Below are positions 1-7,689 of a stretch of 64,000 nucleotides of DNA, piece after piece (positions within the stretch are counted from its first letter, which is position 1; each line of letters opens with the position of its first letter). Under the pieces are notes generated by a model. The model searched no databases, was not told the DNA's origin, and was given only the letters and a program-made list of their open reading frames with translations. A program made the position numbers and the translations under genes. The stretch comes from Streptomyces sp. Y2F8-2 (GTDB lineage: Bacteria; Actinomycetota; Actinomycetes; Streptomycetales; Streptomycetaceae), in contig NZ_BNGS01000015.1 in NCBI RefSeq assembly GCF_014905555.1, forward strand, positions 87,558 through 151,557. Direction: 5' to 3'.

Positions 1-2
1 CG

Positions 3-290
3 ATGGTCATCGCCGGGTACATCGTCGAATTCGCCTTCGGCGGGCTCGGCCTGATCCCCCACCAGGCCGACGCGAAGATCCCCATGGAGGGCGTGAGCTG
101 GAACTACACCACCTGGCTCAACATCGCCTTCCTCCTCCTGGCCGCGGTGCTCCTGGTGCGCTTCTTGCGCACCGGCGGGCTGTCCATGCTCCGCATGATG
201 GGCGGCACACCCGACACCGGCCACGATCACACCGGCCATCTGCAGCATGGGCACCCAGCAGGGGATACGCACGGCGAGAACCACCACTGA
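3..290 (+). CDS. Permease, YraQ/UPF0718 (DUF318) type, C-terminal part
   Basis: The frame is already open at the left edge, so this is the C-terminal end of a longer gene and the first visible ATG need not be its start. The visible part has a hydrophobic stretch resembling the last helices of UPF0718 permeases (GYIVEFAFGGLGLIP), a second membrane segment at about residues 38-53, and a cytosolic or external tail rich in His and Asp (GHDHTGHLQHGH). UPF0718 proteins are predicted multi-pass inner-membrane permeases, often near metal or redox genes. The His-rich tail could bind metal, which is inference. A hairpin follows eight bases after the stop. Confidence 0.6.
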   Translation: MVIAGYIVEFAFGGLGLIPHQADAKIPMEGVSWNYTTWLNIAFLLLAAVLLVRFLRTGGLSMLRMMGGTPDTGHDHTGHLQHGHPAGDTHGENHH

Positions 291-297
291 AGTGCGG

Positions 298-317
298 CCT
301 CCACCCGTGGGTGGAGG
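298..317 (+). terminator. Hairpin after permease gene
   Basis: Perfect 9-bp inverted repeat CCTCCACCC / GGGTGGAGG with a two-base centre, starting 8 bases after the permease stop. No T-run follows, as is common for actinobacterial terminators. It is the likely 3' end of the permease transcript. Confidence 0.5.
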
Positions 318-374
318 GTCGATTCTGCCCACGGGCCGATCCGTGAACCGCCGTCGACATGCTGGAGTACTTCT

Positions 375-607
375 GTGACTGCCCTCTTGCCGCGCGTCCT
401 GCCCAGCCCAGACGGCACCCGCGCCGACTCGGGCGCCGGCTTGCGGCCCTTCCACGACGCGGCCCGAGGAACGGACGCTTCCGGCGCTCCGATGGCAGCG
501 CCAACGTCATGAAGTGGTGGTGGCGCGATCCCGCACGGCCCGTGGACGACGACCCCGACCTCGCTCACATGCGGCAAGAGCTGAGCGTCACGCCGGCGGC
601 CCGGTGA
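375..607 (+). other. Two overlapping small reading frames, uncertain
   Basis: A 45-codon frame (GTG at 375, stop at 512) overlaps by ATGA a 32-codon frame (ATG at 509, stop at 607) that starts MKWWWRDPARPVDDD. The stop-start overlap is what a translationally coupled pair would show, but the products are short, match no family I recognise, and the second runs 20 bases into the 3' end of the convergent TetR gene. They may be real small proteins, a remnant, or chance open frames in GC-rich DNA. Confidence 0.2.
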
Positions 608-1280
608 GTTTGGCGGCCACGGCGTCGAGGACCCAGTCCAGGCCGGTCGCGAAGGACGCCTCGGCGTCCACGTCCGTGCCGTCGTACACGGCCTTGGCCA
701 GCGCCGGGAAGCGGCCCGTGGCCAACATTCTCGTCACATGCGGGCCGGAGGCGCGCTGCCAGTCGCGCTTGGACAGCCCCGTGGCGCGCTCGGCCCGCAG
801 GTTTGCGATCTCGCGCCTGATCGCGCCGGTGAAGTAGGCGCTGACAGTCTCCACGGCGCGCATGACGGTGTCGATGTCGGCGAGGCCGTCGAGGGCGGCC
901 AGCGTGGCCTCGGTCACGGCGAGGCCGTTCGGGCCCAGGGTCGGGCGGCCGCCGAGCAGGTCGGCCAGCCATTCGTGACGCAGAGCGGTCTGCCTGGTGC
1001 GGTAGGCGAGGATGCGCAGCGCCTCCCGCCAGTCACCGGGCTGCTCCTCGGGGAGGATCTCGGCCTGGACCTCGTCCACCATGAGGTCGAACAGCTCCTC
1101 CTTGGTGGAGATGTATCCGTACAGTCGCATCGGGCCGGCGTTCAGCCGGGCCGCGACCTTGCGCAACGACACCGCCTCCAGCCCGCCTTCGTCGGCCAGC
1201 GCGATGGCGGCGGCGACGATCCGCTCCCTGTCCAGCGGCACGGGGCGAGTCGGCGGCTCCGGCCGGTCCCACACAGTCAT
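588..1280 (-). CDS. TetR/AcrR family repressor of the adjacent monooxygenase
   Basis: A 230-residue protein with an N-terminal TetR helix-turn-helix (about residues 18-65; LDRERIVAAAIALADEGGLE, then the YGYISTKEEL recognition region) and a C-terminal ligand domain of the TetR_C_1 kind with a conserved RRE..L pattern. It is divergent from the Tet(X)-like monooxygenase at 1334; the two genes share a 53-bp gap holding a perfect palindrome. The ATG at 1280 was chosen over an upstream in-frame start at 1319, because the longer start would place the operator inside the coding region. The likely role is substrate-responsive repression of the monooxygenase and itself. The inducer is unknown. Confidence 0.85.
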   Translation of the reverse strand: MTVWDRPEPPTRPVPLDRERIVAAAIALADEGGLEAVSLRKVAARLNAGPMRLYGYISTKEELFDLMVDEVQAEILPEEQPGDWREALRILAYRTRQTALRHEWLADLLGGRPTLGPNGLAVTEATLAALDGLADIDTVMRAVETVSAYFTGAIRREIANLRAERATGLSKRDWQRASGPHVTRMLATGRFPALAKAVYDGTDVDAEASFATGLDWVLDAVAAKLTGPPA

Positions 1281-1298
1281 GGTGACATCGTACTGTTG

Positions 1299-1331
1299 CG
1301 ATACACCGTAAAGAAGCAATACGGTGTATCG
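1299..1331. promoter_or_regulatory. Perfect TetR-type operator palindrome
   Basis: CGATACACCGTA (1299-1310) and its exact reverse complement TACGGTGTATCG (1320-1331) are separated by nine bases, between the divergent TetR and monooxygenase genes. The right arm ends two bases before the monooxygenase ATG at 1334, so a bound repressor would cover the start region. No Shine-Dalgarno sequence fits between them, which suggests a leaderless or near-leaderless monooxygenase mRNA. Confidence 0.75.
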
Positions 1332-1333
1332 CC

Positions 1334-2452
1334 ATGAGACATCGCATCGCAGTGGTCGGGAGCGGCCCCGGCGGCCTTACCTTCGCTCGCGTCCTGCACC
1401 GCCATGACTACCCCGTCACCATCCTCGAACGCGATTCCGCCCCCGACGCCCGCCCCCCGGGCGGCACGCTGGACCTGCACGAAGGGCTGGGTCAGCTCGC
1501 GCTGGAAAAGGCAGGGCTGCTGGCGGAGTTCCGGGCGCTGTCTCGTCCCGAGGGGCAGGCCATGCGCATCCTGGACACGGACGGGACCGTCCTTCGCGAC
1601 TGGCGACCCCGTCCGGATGACCGGGCCAATCCCGAGATCGACCGCGGGCAACTCCGTGACCTGCTGCTCGGCCCTCTCGACGTTCGGTGGGGGCGGGGCG
1701 TGACAGAGGTGGTGCCGGGGACCCGGGATGGCGTACTCGTCCATTTCGCGGACGGGCGACAGGAGACGTTCGACCTCGTGGTCGGCGCGGACGGCGCCTG
1801 GTCCCGGACCCGCCCGGCAGTTTCATCGGTGACGCCGCACTACACCGGCGTCACCACGGTCGAGACCTCCCTCGACGACGTCGACACCCGCCATCCTCGC
1901 CTCGCCCGGTTGATCGGCGACGGCTCCGTGGCTGTGTACGGCGTGAACCGAAAGCTCGTCGCCCAGCGCAACAGCGGCGGCCACGTCAAGGTGTACGCCC
2001 AGTTCCGCGCTCCGCTGGACTGGCACGCGAACCTGGACCTGGCCGACGCCGAGGCCGTGCGATCGAGTCTTCTGGCTCTGTTCGACGGTTGGGCCGCTCC
2101 CGTCCTCGACCTCCTCCGCCACGGCACCGCTTTCGTCCACCGCCCCCTCTACGTCCTGCCCGTGTCCCACACCTGGACCCACGTCCCCGGGGTGACGCTG
2201 CTGGGCGACGCCGCCCACCTGATGCCCCCATTGGGGGCGGGCGCGAATCTCGCGATGCTGGAAGGCGCCGAACTCGCCGAGTCCGTCGCCACCGGCTCTG
2301 GAGACCTGGACGAGGCCGTCCGCGCCTTCGAGGAACAGATGTGGGTACGGGCCGGCAGGTGGGCGAAGATCACGACGGCCGGTCTGGAACGCCTTGTGAG
2401 CCCGGACCCCGCAGAAGCCCTCGCCCTCTTCGACCAAGTCCAGCCATCCTGA
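1334..2452 (+). CDS. FAD-dependent monooxygenase, Tet(X)-like
   Basis: A 372-residue group A flavin monooxygenase. It has the N-terminal Rossmann GSGPGG motif (residues 9-14), an E-R-D ADP-ribose patch (ERDSAPDARP), the GGTLDLHEGLGQLAL segment that closely echoes Tet(X) tetracycline monooxygenases, the VGADGAWSRTR motif near residue 150, and the FAD-ribityl motif GDAAHLMPPLGAGAN near residue 292. Family members use NAD(P)H and O2 to hydroxylate aromatic or polyketide substrates. Tet(X) itself inactivates tetracyclines, but whether this enzyme does is inference. The divergent TetR and tight operator point to inducible expression, a setting common for drug or aromatic detoxification genes. Confidence 0.85.
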   Translation: MRHRIAVVGSGPGGLTFARVLHRHDYPVTILERDSAPDARPPGGTLDLHEGLGQLALEKAGLLAEFRALSRPEGQAMRILDTDGTVLRDWRPRPDDRANPEIDRGQLRDLLLGPLDVRWGRGVTEVVPGTRDGVLVHFADGRQETFDLVVGADGAWSRTRPAVSSVTPHYTGVTTVETSLDDVDTRHPRLARLIGDGSVAVYGVNRKLVAQRNSGGHVKVYAQFRAPLDWHANLDLADAEAVRSSLLALFDGWAAPVLDLLRHGTAFVHRPLYVLPVSHTWTHVPGVTLLGDAAHLMPPLGAGANLAMLEGAELAESVATGSGDLDEAVRAFEEQMWVRAGRWAKITTAGLERLVSPDPAEALALFDQVQPS

Positions 2453-2476
2453 CTGAGCAGATCCCATCCTCCATCC

Positions 2477-2524
2477 CAGTCCTTGCCTATCGCAGTCCTT
2501 GCTTATCCCAGCCCTTGCTTAACC
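2477..2524. repeat. Three tandem 16-bp repeats upstream of DUF2975-XRE
   Basis: Three consecutive 16-base units (2477-2492, 2493-2508, 2509-2524) share CAGYCCTTGCYTA. The first two differ at only two or three positions and the third is more diverged. They end at the palindrome at 2524-2540 and lie just ahead of the DUF2975 gene. The arrangement looks like iterated regulator sites. Confidence 0.6.
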
Positions 2525-2540
2525 TATCGATATTCGATAG
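2524..2540. promoter_or_regulatory. Palindrome CTATCGA-tat-TCGATAG upstream of DUF2975-XRE
   Basis: Seven-base perfect arms with a three-base centre, 32 bases before the chosen ATG at 2573. It is AT-rich compared with its surroundings. It could be an operator for the XRE protein encoded two genes downstream or part of the promoter; no experimental binding site is known to me. Confidence 0.5.
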
Positions 2541-2572
2541 ATTCCCATCGCGTTTCGATGGAAGGGTGGGTC

Positions 2573-3058
2573 ATGGGAAAGCTGACAGTGGGTGCGCTGC
2601 GCGCCGTACTCGTCGTGGTGCTCGCCGGCACCGTGTTCGTACAGGCATCGATGGTGTGGGCGTTGGCCACCGACCCGGAGAACGGGTCGCTCCCACTGAC
2701 CCCGCTGCGCCTGATCACGATTCTGGGCATGGTGTCGGTCCAGGTCGTCGTGGTCTGCGTATGGCGGCTGGTGACGATGGTGCGACGCGGAACCGTGTTC
2801 TCCCACGCCGCCTTCCGGTACGTGGACGTCGTGATCGGCGCGATCGTGGCGGCTGCCCTCGTGTGGTTCGCGGTCACGGCCATCAATGCGCCGGGCCAGC
2901 GGGCCGACCCCGGCGTCACCGTCATCATGGGCGGGGTTGGCGTGGCGATCCTGGGAGTTGCTCTCATCGTGCTCGTGCTGCGGATGCTGCTCGCCCAGGC
3001 CGTCGCGCGCGATGTCGAAGCGGCGCAGATGCAGGCCGAGCTGGACGGGGTGATCTGA
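2573..3058 (+). CDS. DUF2975 family membrane protein
   Basis: A 161-residue protein with four predicted membrane helices (about residues 8-28, 45-65, 85-105 and 122-142), matching the length and helix pattern of DUF2975 proteins. The ATG at 2573 was preferred to two upstream in-frame starts because GGAAGGGTGGG lies directly before it. The last codons overlap the next gene (TGATG), so the two are probably translated together. DUF2975 membrane proteins are regularly paired with a small XRE regulator, as here. Their function is unknown; a role as a membrane partner or sensor for the regulator is inference. Confidence 0.75.
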   Translation: MGKLTVGALRAVLVVVLAGTVFVQASMVWALATDPENGSLPLTPLRLITILGMVSVQVVVVCVWRLVTMVRRGTVFSHAAFRYVDVVIGAIVAAALVWFAVTAINAPGQRADPGVTVIMGGVGVAILGVALIVLVLRMLLAQAVARDVEAAQMQAELDGVI

Positions 3059-3321
3059 TGCCGATCGTCGTCGACATCGACGTGATGCTGGCCAGGCGGA
3101 AGATGTCCGTGGGCGAGCTCGCGGACCGCGTCGGTATCACGCCCGCCAACCTGGCGGTACTCAAGAACGGCCGCGCCAAGGCGGTGCGCTTCGCGACGCT
3201 CGCCGCGCTCTGCGAAGTGCTCGAGTGCCAGCCGGGCGACCTGCTGCGCTGGGAGGCCGAGGACGCCGCGAGCGGATACCGTGCCCAGGGCGGGCGTGAA
3301 GACGCCTGGCGCCACCGGTGA
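3058..3321 (+). CDS. Small XRE/Cro-type regulator
   Basis: An 87-residue protein that is essentially one helix-turn-helix (HTH_26 type): MSVGELADRVGITPANLAVL spans helices 2 and 3, followed by the typical CEVLECQPGDLL end. The ATG overlaps the stop of the DUF2975 gene by one base. Such YozG-like regulators usually act on their own operon, and the palindrome and repeats at 2477-2540 are the obvious candidate targets. Confidence 0.8.
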   Translation: MPIVVDIDVMLARRKMSVGELADRVGITPANLAVLKNGRAKAVRFATLAALCEVLECQPGDLLRWEAEDAASGYRAQGGREDAWRHR

Positions 3322-3354
3322 TCTCCGCCTCGGGTGGCTCGGTCAACGCGTCCT

Positions 3355-3692
3355 TCAGCGGATGATCGAGGTCAGCACGTCCACGCCCAGGTGCATGAGG
3401 CAGTCGGTGTCGAGCCGGTGGTAGATCAGTCGACCGTCCCTCCGGGAGGTGAGCAGGCCGGCCTCGCGCAATCGCCCGAGGTGGCGGGAGACCTGCGGCA
3501 CAGCGGCAGCAGCACCCGGCAGCGCCGCCGGTTCCACAGTGGTGCGTAGACCGCGAGGAGGCTCTTGGACTCCGCGGACAGCTCTGCGCTCACGCGTTCC
3601 AGCCACGGGCGCACGTCGAGGTGGTGCTCGGGCTCGGCCATGGAGTGCAGGCACGCCATCAGCTCGGCCAACGGTGAGAGCCCCACCGCCAC
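3355..3692 (-). pseudogene. Deleted ArsR-type regulator (DUF5937 family) remnant
   Basis: Two frames on the minus strand carry the two ends of one protein family. The N-terminal piece (SPLAELMACLHSMAEPEHH) matches the start of the intact regulator at 29537, which has SPLAELTAMLHVLAEPGHH. The C-terminal piece (PQVSRHLGRLREAGLLTSRR) matches that regulator's ArsR helix-turn-helix and ends SIIR. About 200 residues of middle domain are missing and the pieces are out of frame. It is a dead paralog made by an internal deletion. Confidence 0.7.
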
Positions 3693-3697
3693 ATCCT

Positions 3698-4364
3698 GAG
3701 GCCGGGATCGTGCACGCCGGCACCGGAGACACCCTCGCCGAGGCCTGCGCCCCCCGGTTCCTCACCACCCCGGCCGGCCGCGTCTCGCTGGTCTCCGTCG
3801 CCTCCCGCTTCGAGGCCATGTCCCGCGCCGCCGACCCGCTGAGCCGCGTCCCCGGCCGCCCCGGCGTCAACGCCCTGCGCACCACCCGCTACGTCGCCGT
3901 CCCCGCCGCCCGTCTGCATGAACTCGCCCTGATCCGGGACGCGTTGCCACCCGGTTCCGTACGCGCCTGCGCACTGGAGGCGGGCCGCCGCGACGACACC
4001 GTCACGCTCTTCGGCACCCGCTACTACACACTGGGCCAGCCCGCGCGACGCCGACCGCGGCATCCCCCGACCGGCCGACCCGCCCGGCACGGACCGGATT
4101 CTCCGACGTCTGCAGCGGCTCTCCACACCGTTCGGAACCGAGATCACGATCAAGGGGGGATCGGTCACCTCAGCCTCTGAGTGCCTGCAGACCGACAACG
4201 GGACCAGCACCGCACAGCCCACCGTTCTCGCCAAGCCAGGTCGGGCGCTGTTCGTGCTGGACGAGTTCCGTGCTCAGCGGATCCTGGTGATGACCTGCGC
4301 GATCCGGCACGACCGCACGGTCGGCGCACCGGTCACCCGCTCGCTGGTCGCCCACGACCGCTGA
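3698..4364 (+). pseudogene. CapA-like protein fragments, frameshifted
   Basis: From 3698 one frame reads AGIVHAGTGDTLAEACAPRF and GRPGVNALRTTRYV, which resembles the middle of CapA/PGA_cap metallophosphatase-like proteins (poly-gamma-glutamate or capsule associated). Around 4040 the sense moves to another frame (IPRPADPPGTDRILRRLQRL, then STPFGTEITIKGG), possibly the C-terminus of the same family, and then runs through a segment I do not recognise to a stop at 4364. There is no start codon or N-terminal domain; the left edge abuts the ArsR remnant. The CapA assignment rests on remembered family sequence and is moderate at best. Confidence 0.4.
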
Positions 4365-4405
4365 GCCACATAGGCACTACTCGTGCACCCGTTCTCCCCT
4401 CGGGT

Positions 4406-4451
4406 TTGACATGGTTGCCGGGCATCCACCATGCTTCCGTTAATTCATTAA
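4406..4451 (+). promoter_or_regulatory. Promoter and operator candidate of the GntR-ABC operon
   Basis: TTGACA at 4406-4411 is a good -35 element; a -10 about 17 bases later is weak. Directly after it lies the perfect inverted repeat TTAAT-TC-ATTAA (4440-4451), strikingly AT-rich for this genome, 31 bases before the GntR start. It is a plausible operator for the GntR protein of this operon. Confidence 0.45.
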
Positions 4452-4481
4452 TACAAGCCTGGTGGAGCCGAGGAAGGCGAC

Positions 4482-4913
4482 GTGATCGACTACCGGATCG
4501 ACCGTGGCAGCGGCGTACCGGCCTACGTGCAGATCGTCGAGCAGACCGAACGGGCGCTCCGGATGGGCACCTTGGAGGTCGGGGACAAGCTGCCCACAGC
4601 CAGGGAGGTGGTGGCGGCGACCGCCATCAACCCCAACACCGTGCTGCGGGCCTACCGCGACATGGAGCAGGCCGGTCTGGTCGAACTGCGCCGTGGCCTC
4701 GGAACCTTCGTGACGCGGTCGCTCGCCCGGCCCGGCGCGGAGAACGACTCCCCGCTGCGCCGGGAGGTCACCGACTGGGTGGCCCGTGCGCGCGCCACGG
4801 GACTGGAGCGGGCCGATGTCCTCGCCCTGGTCACAGCCGCTCTCGACGCCTACGAGAACGGGCACGACAGCAAAACCCCGGGCGACCGGGAACGAAAGAA
4901 GGAGGACGCATGA
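4482..4913 (+). CDS. GntR family regulator, YtrA subfamily
   Basis: A 143-residue regulator with an N-terminal winged helix-turn-helix (residues about 10-78; GDKLPTAREVVAATAINPNT then VLRAYRDMEQAGLVELRRG) and a short C-terminal helical arm instead of a ligand-binding domain, the hallmark of YtrA-type GntR proteins. It starts with GTG at 4482 behind GAGGAAGG. Its stop overlaps the ATPase ATG (ATGA). YtrA-type regulators typically repress the ABC transporter genes they are cotranscribed with, often in response to cell-envelope stress. Confidence 0.85.
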   Translation: MIDYRIDRGSGVPAYVQIVEQTERALRMGTLEVGDKLPTAREVVAATAINPNTVLRAYRDMEQAGLVELRRGLGTFVTRSLARPGAENDSPLRREVTDWVARARATGLERADVLALVTAALDAYENGHDSKTPGDRERKKEDA

Positions 4914-5821
4914 CCGGGGCTGACGCGTCGGCCGCGCTGTGCGCCACGGGACTGGCATTCCGGTACCGGAGGCGGGGCGGCTGGGCCCTACGGGACTGCG
5001 AGTTCACCGTGCCCGGCGGTCGTATCACCGCACTCGTCGGACGCAACGGCGCCGGCAAGAGCACACTGCTGCATCTGGCCGGCGGCCTGCTGCGACCCGA
5101 GTCAGGGCAGCTGCGTGTGCTGGGCGCCGTACCCGGCACGTCACAGGCCCGCGCCCGCGTCGCGCTGCTCACCCAGGACAAGCCGCTCTACCCGCGCTTC
5201 ACCGTCGCGGACACCCTGCTGATGGGGGAGAAGCTGAACTCCTCGTGGGACCGGACGACCGCCGAGCGGATCGTCCGCGAGGGCGACATCCCGCTCCACG
5301 CCCGCGTCGGCGAGCTGTCCCCCGGGCGGCGCACTCGGGTCGCGCTCGCCCTGGCGCTGGGGAAGCGCCCCGAACTCCTGCTTCTCGACGAGCCGTTGGC
5401 CGACCTGGACCCCGTGGCACGAGGCGAGATCATGGCGCAGCTGATGGCCGAGACCGTGGAGCGCGGCATGAGCATCGTGCTGTCCTCGCATGTCCTGCCC
5501 GAACTCGAGGAGACCTGCGACTGGGTGCTGGTACTGCGGGACGGCCGCGTCGAGCTGAGCGAGGACGTCGAGGTACTGCGCGAGAGCCATGCAGTGCTGG
5601 TCGGACCCGCCGGCCAGGCCGACACCCTGGCCGGACAGCACACCGTCGTGCGGAGCCGTACCCGGGGCAGGCAGCTGACCGCTCTGATACGGCAGCGCGG
5701 ACCGCTGCGCGGCGACTGGCACGTCGAACGGCCCGGCCTCGAGGACATCCTGATCGGCTACCTCCAGGCCGGTGAGCCGGGTCACCGGGCCCCCGCCGAG
5801 TGGACGGAGGCGGCGGCGTGA
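4910..5821 (+). CDS. ABC transporter ATP-binding protein
   Basis: A 303-residue nucleotide-binding subunit. Walker A is GRNGAGKST at residues 44-52, the signature is the unusual LSPGR at 136-140 in place of LSGGQ, Walker B is LLLLDEP at 156-162, and the switch His is H194. The final 70-80 residues form an extra C-terminal domain. The gene overlaps the GntR gene upstream and the permease gene downstream, so all three are cotranscribed. With only one permease partner it probably forms an exporter or immunity-type transporter; the substrate cannot be read from sequence. Confidence 0.85.
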   Translation: MTGADASAALCATGLAFRYRRRGGWALRDCEFTVPGGRITALVGRNGAGKSTLLHLAGGLLRPESGQLRVLGAVPGTSQARARVALLTQDKPLYPRFTVADTLLMGEKLNSSWDRTTAERIVREGDIPLHARVGELSPGRRTRVALALALGKRPELLLLDEPLADLDPVARGEIMAQLMAETVERGMSIVLSSHVLPELEETCDWVLVLRDGRVELSEDVEVLRESHAVLVGPAGQADTLAGQHTVVRSRTRGRQLTALIRQRGPLRGDWHVERPGLEDILIGYLQAGEPGHRAPAEWTEAAA

Positions 5822-6774
5822 AGGGCTCCCTCTGGCTCGCATGGCGCCAGCAGCGCGTGTCGGCCGGCATCGGCGCGGCCGCCCTGGTCCTCGCTGCGGC
5901 GATCGCCGCGTACTACCGCTCGGGCATGCTGGACGCCCTGCACAGCGGGCTGTTCGACCACTGCGCCACCGGGCCGCTGTACTGCACACGGTCCGACACC
6001 GGTCTGCCCCTGCTGCTGGACGTCGAGCCGCTGAAGTACCTCGGGGCGCTGAACATCGCCCTGCCCGTCGTCATCGGCGTCTTCTGGGGCGCCCCGCTCC
6101 TGGGCCGCGACCGGGAACTGGGCACACACCGCGTGATCCTCACCCAGGGCGTGAGCCGCGGCCAGTGGTTCGCCTCCCGGTTCGCCCTGGCCGCGGCGAC
6201 CACGATCGCCCTCTCCGGCCTGCTCGCGGGAGTGTTCGCCTGGTGGTGGCGACCGGCCGCCGACCGGAGCTACGGCCTGTTCTGGTACGAGAACACGGCC
6301 CTGAGCGGCTCGGGCCCCCGCGTCGTCGCGGCCGCCCTGTTCGGCCTGGCGGCCGGCACCCTGCTGGGTCTGCTCGCCCGCCGGGTGCTGGCGGCGATGG
6401 TCCTGACGCTGCTGGTGACGGGGGCTATGACGCTCCTGCTGGAGTGGACGCACCGGGCCCGGCTGCTGGTCCCGCCGCACACCTATGTCAGCGCCGGCAG
6501 CACCCCCAAACCGCCGATGGGTGAGAAGTGGTCGACCGGCGACTACGGCCTGATCACCGCCACCGGCCGCCACGACGACGTGCTGAACTGCCCCTTCCCG
6601 TCGGGCGCCCAGCTCAAGGAGTGCATGGCGGCACACGGGTACGTCGCCCGCTTCTACGAGGCCAACCCGGCCGGTGACTACTGGACCTTCCAGTGGACCG
6701 ACACCGCCGTCCTCGGCGGCCTCGCCGCTCTGCTCACGGTCGTCACCGTGCTGCTCCTGCGTCGCCGCGTCTGA
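5818..6774 (+). CDS. ABC transporter permease
   Basis: A 318-residue membrane protein from GTG at 5818, which overlaps the ATPase stop (GTGA) and has GGAGG-like sequence before it. An ATG at 5800 is possible but would overlap further. It has an N-terminal helix (about residues 12-30), a large extracytoplasmic loop with several Cys, then helices near 78-95, 118-140, 163-182, 185-205 and a final helix at about 295-315, with a second large loop at 215-290. This is the ABC-2-like layout seen with YtrA-regulated ATPases. Confidence 0.75.
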   Translation: MKGSLWLAWRQQRVSAGIGAAALVLAAAIAAYYRSGMLDALHSGLFDHCATGPLYCTRSDTGLPLLLDVEPLKYLGALNIALPVVIGVFWGAPLLGRDRELGTHRVILTQGVSRGQWFASRFALAAATTIALSGLLAGVFAWWWRPAADRSYGLFWYENTALSGSGPRVVAAALFGLAAGTLLGLLARRVLAAMVLTLLVTGAMTLLLEWTHRARLLVPPHTYVSAGSTPKPPMGEKWSTGDYGLITATGRHDDVLNCPFPSGAQLKECMAAHGYVARFYEANPAGDYWTFQWTDTAVLGGLAALLTVVTVLLLRRRV

Positions 6775-6867
6775 CCTCGGCGATCCCATCGGGGCACATC
6801 GCCTTCACCCTCCTCTCCTTCCTTCATCCCTCACGGGGATCCCCTTTCGCACGGAGGTCGCTTCGCC

Positions 6868-7671
6868 ATGCCCGCCGACGCCAAGTCGCCGAAGAAGCTG
6901 CGCAACAACCGCGCCGCCCTCACCCACAAGACCGGTTACGCCCTGCGCCACCCCGGCCGCGTCATCCCGTACCTGCGCCGGGCCGGCCGGGACGCGTGGC
7001 TGCGCCTCAAGCACCCCGACCACGTCGGCTACTACCGCGCCGTGATGGCCTCGGACACCCGCCGCAACCCGGAAGCCGCGGTCGGCAGCAAGACCCACGA
7101 CCGCTGGCTGGCGCTCGGGCAGATGCAGTTCGACTACCTCATCGAACACGGACTGCGCCCCGACCACCGCATGCTCGACATCGGCTGCGGCAACCTGCGC
7201 GGCGGCTGGCGCTTCATCAGCCACCTCGACACAGGCAACTACTACGGCATCGACATCTCACCCGACATCCTGGTGGCCGCCAAGAAGACCCTCGTCGAGC
7301 GCCGTCTCCAGGCCAAGCTGCCGCATCTGACCATCACCGGCGACCTCACCCTGGACTTCCTGCCCGATGACCACTTCGATGTCGTCCACGCGCACAGCGT
7401 CTTCTCCCACTCGCCCCTGGAGGTCATCGACCAGTGCCTGGCGCACGTCGGCCGCGTGCTGACCGACACCGGGTTCTTCGACTTCACCTTCGACCGTACC
7501 GAGGGCACCGAGCACCAGGTACTGCGCGAGGACTTCTACTACCGCACCGAGACCCTCCTCGACCTCGCGCGGCGGCACGGTCTGCACGCGCGGTTCATGG
7601 AGGACTGGGAGAAGCGCCCGCACGGCCAGTCGAAGATACGCGTCAGCCGCTCGCCCCTGCCCACCGACTGA
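6868..7671 (+). CDS. SAM-dependent methyltransferase
   Basis: A 267-residue class I methyltransferase. The SAM-binding glycine motif is MLDIGCGNLRGGWRF (residues about 91-105), followed by YYGIDIS (motif II acid) and DHFDVVHAHSVFSH (motif IV/post-I). A basic N-terminus of about 60 residues precedes the fold. GGAGG lies 8 bases before the ATG. The acyltransferase gene starts 19 bases after its stop and a polysaccharide deacetylase follows, so the three may modify a sugar polymer or secreted glycolipid. The methyl acceptor is unknown. Confidence 0.8.
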   Translation: MPADAKSPKKLRNNRAALTHKTGYALRHPGRVIPYLRRAGRDAWLRLKHPDHVGYYRAVMASDTRRNPEAAVGSKTHDRWLALGQMQFDYLIEHGLRPDHRMLDIGCGNLRGGWRFISHLDTGNYYGIDISPDILVAAKKTLVERRLQAKLPHLTITGDLTLDFLPDDHFDVVHAHSVFSHSPLEVIDQCLAHVGRVLTDTGFFDFTFDRTEGTEHQVLREDFYYRTETLLDLARRHGLHARFMEDWEKRPHGQSKIRVSRSPLPTD

Positions 7672-7689
7672 ACCGGCCCTGGTTCCGAC

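Noticed and set aside
1687..3321. Plus frame of 544 codons across the monooxygenase and DUF2975 genes
   Set aside because: Only its last 87 codons, from the ATG at 3058, encode a recognisable XRE protein; the rest is a shadow of the two real genes.
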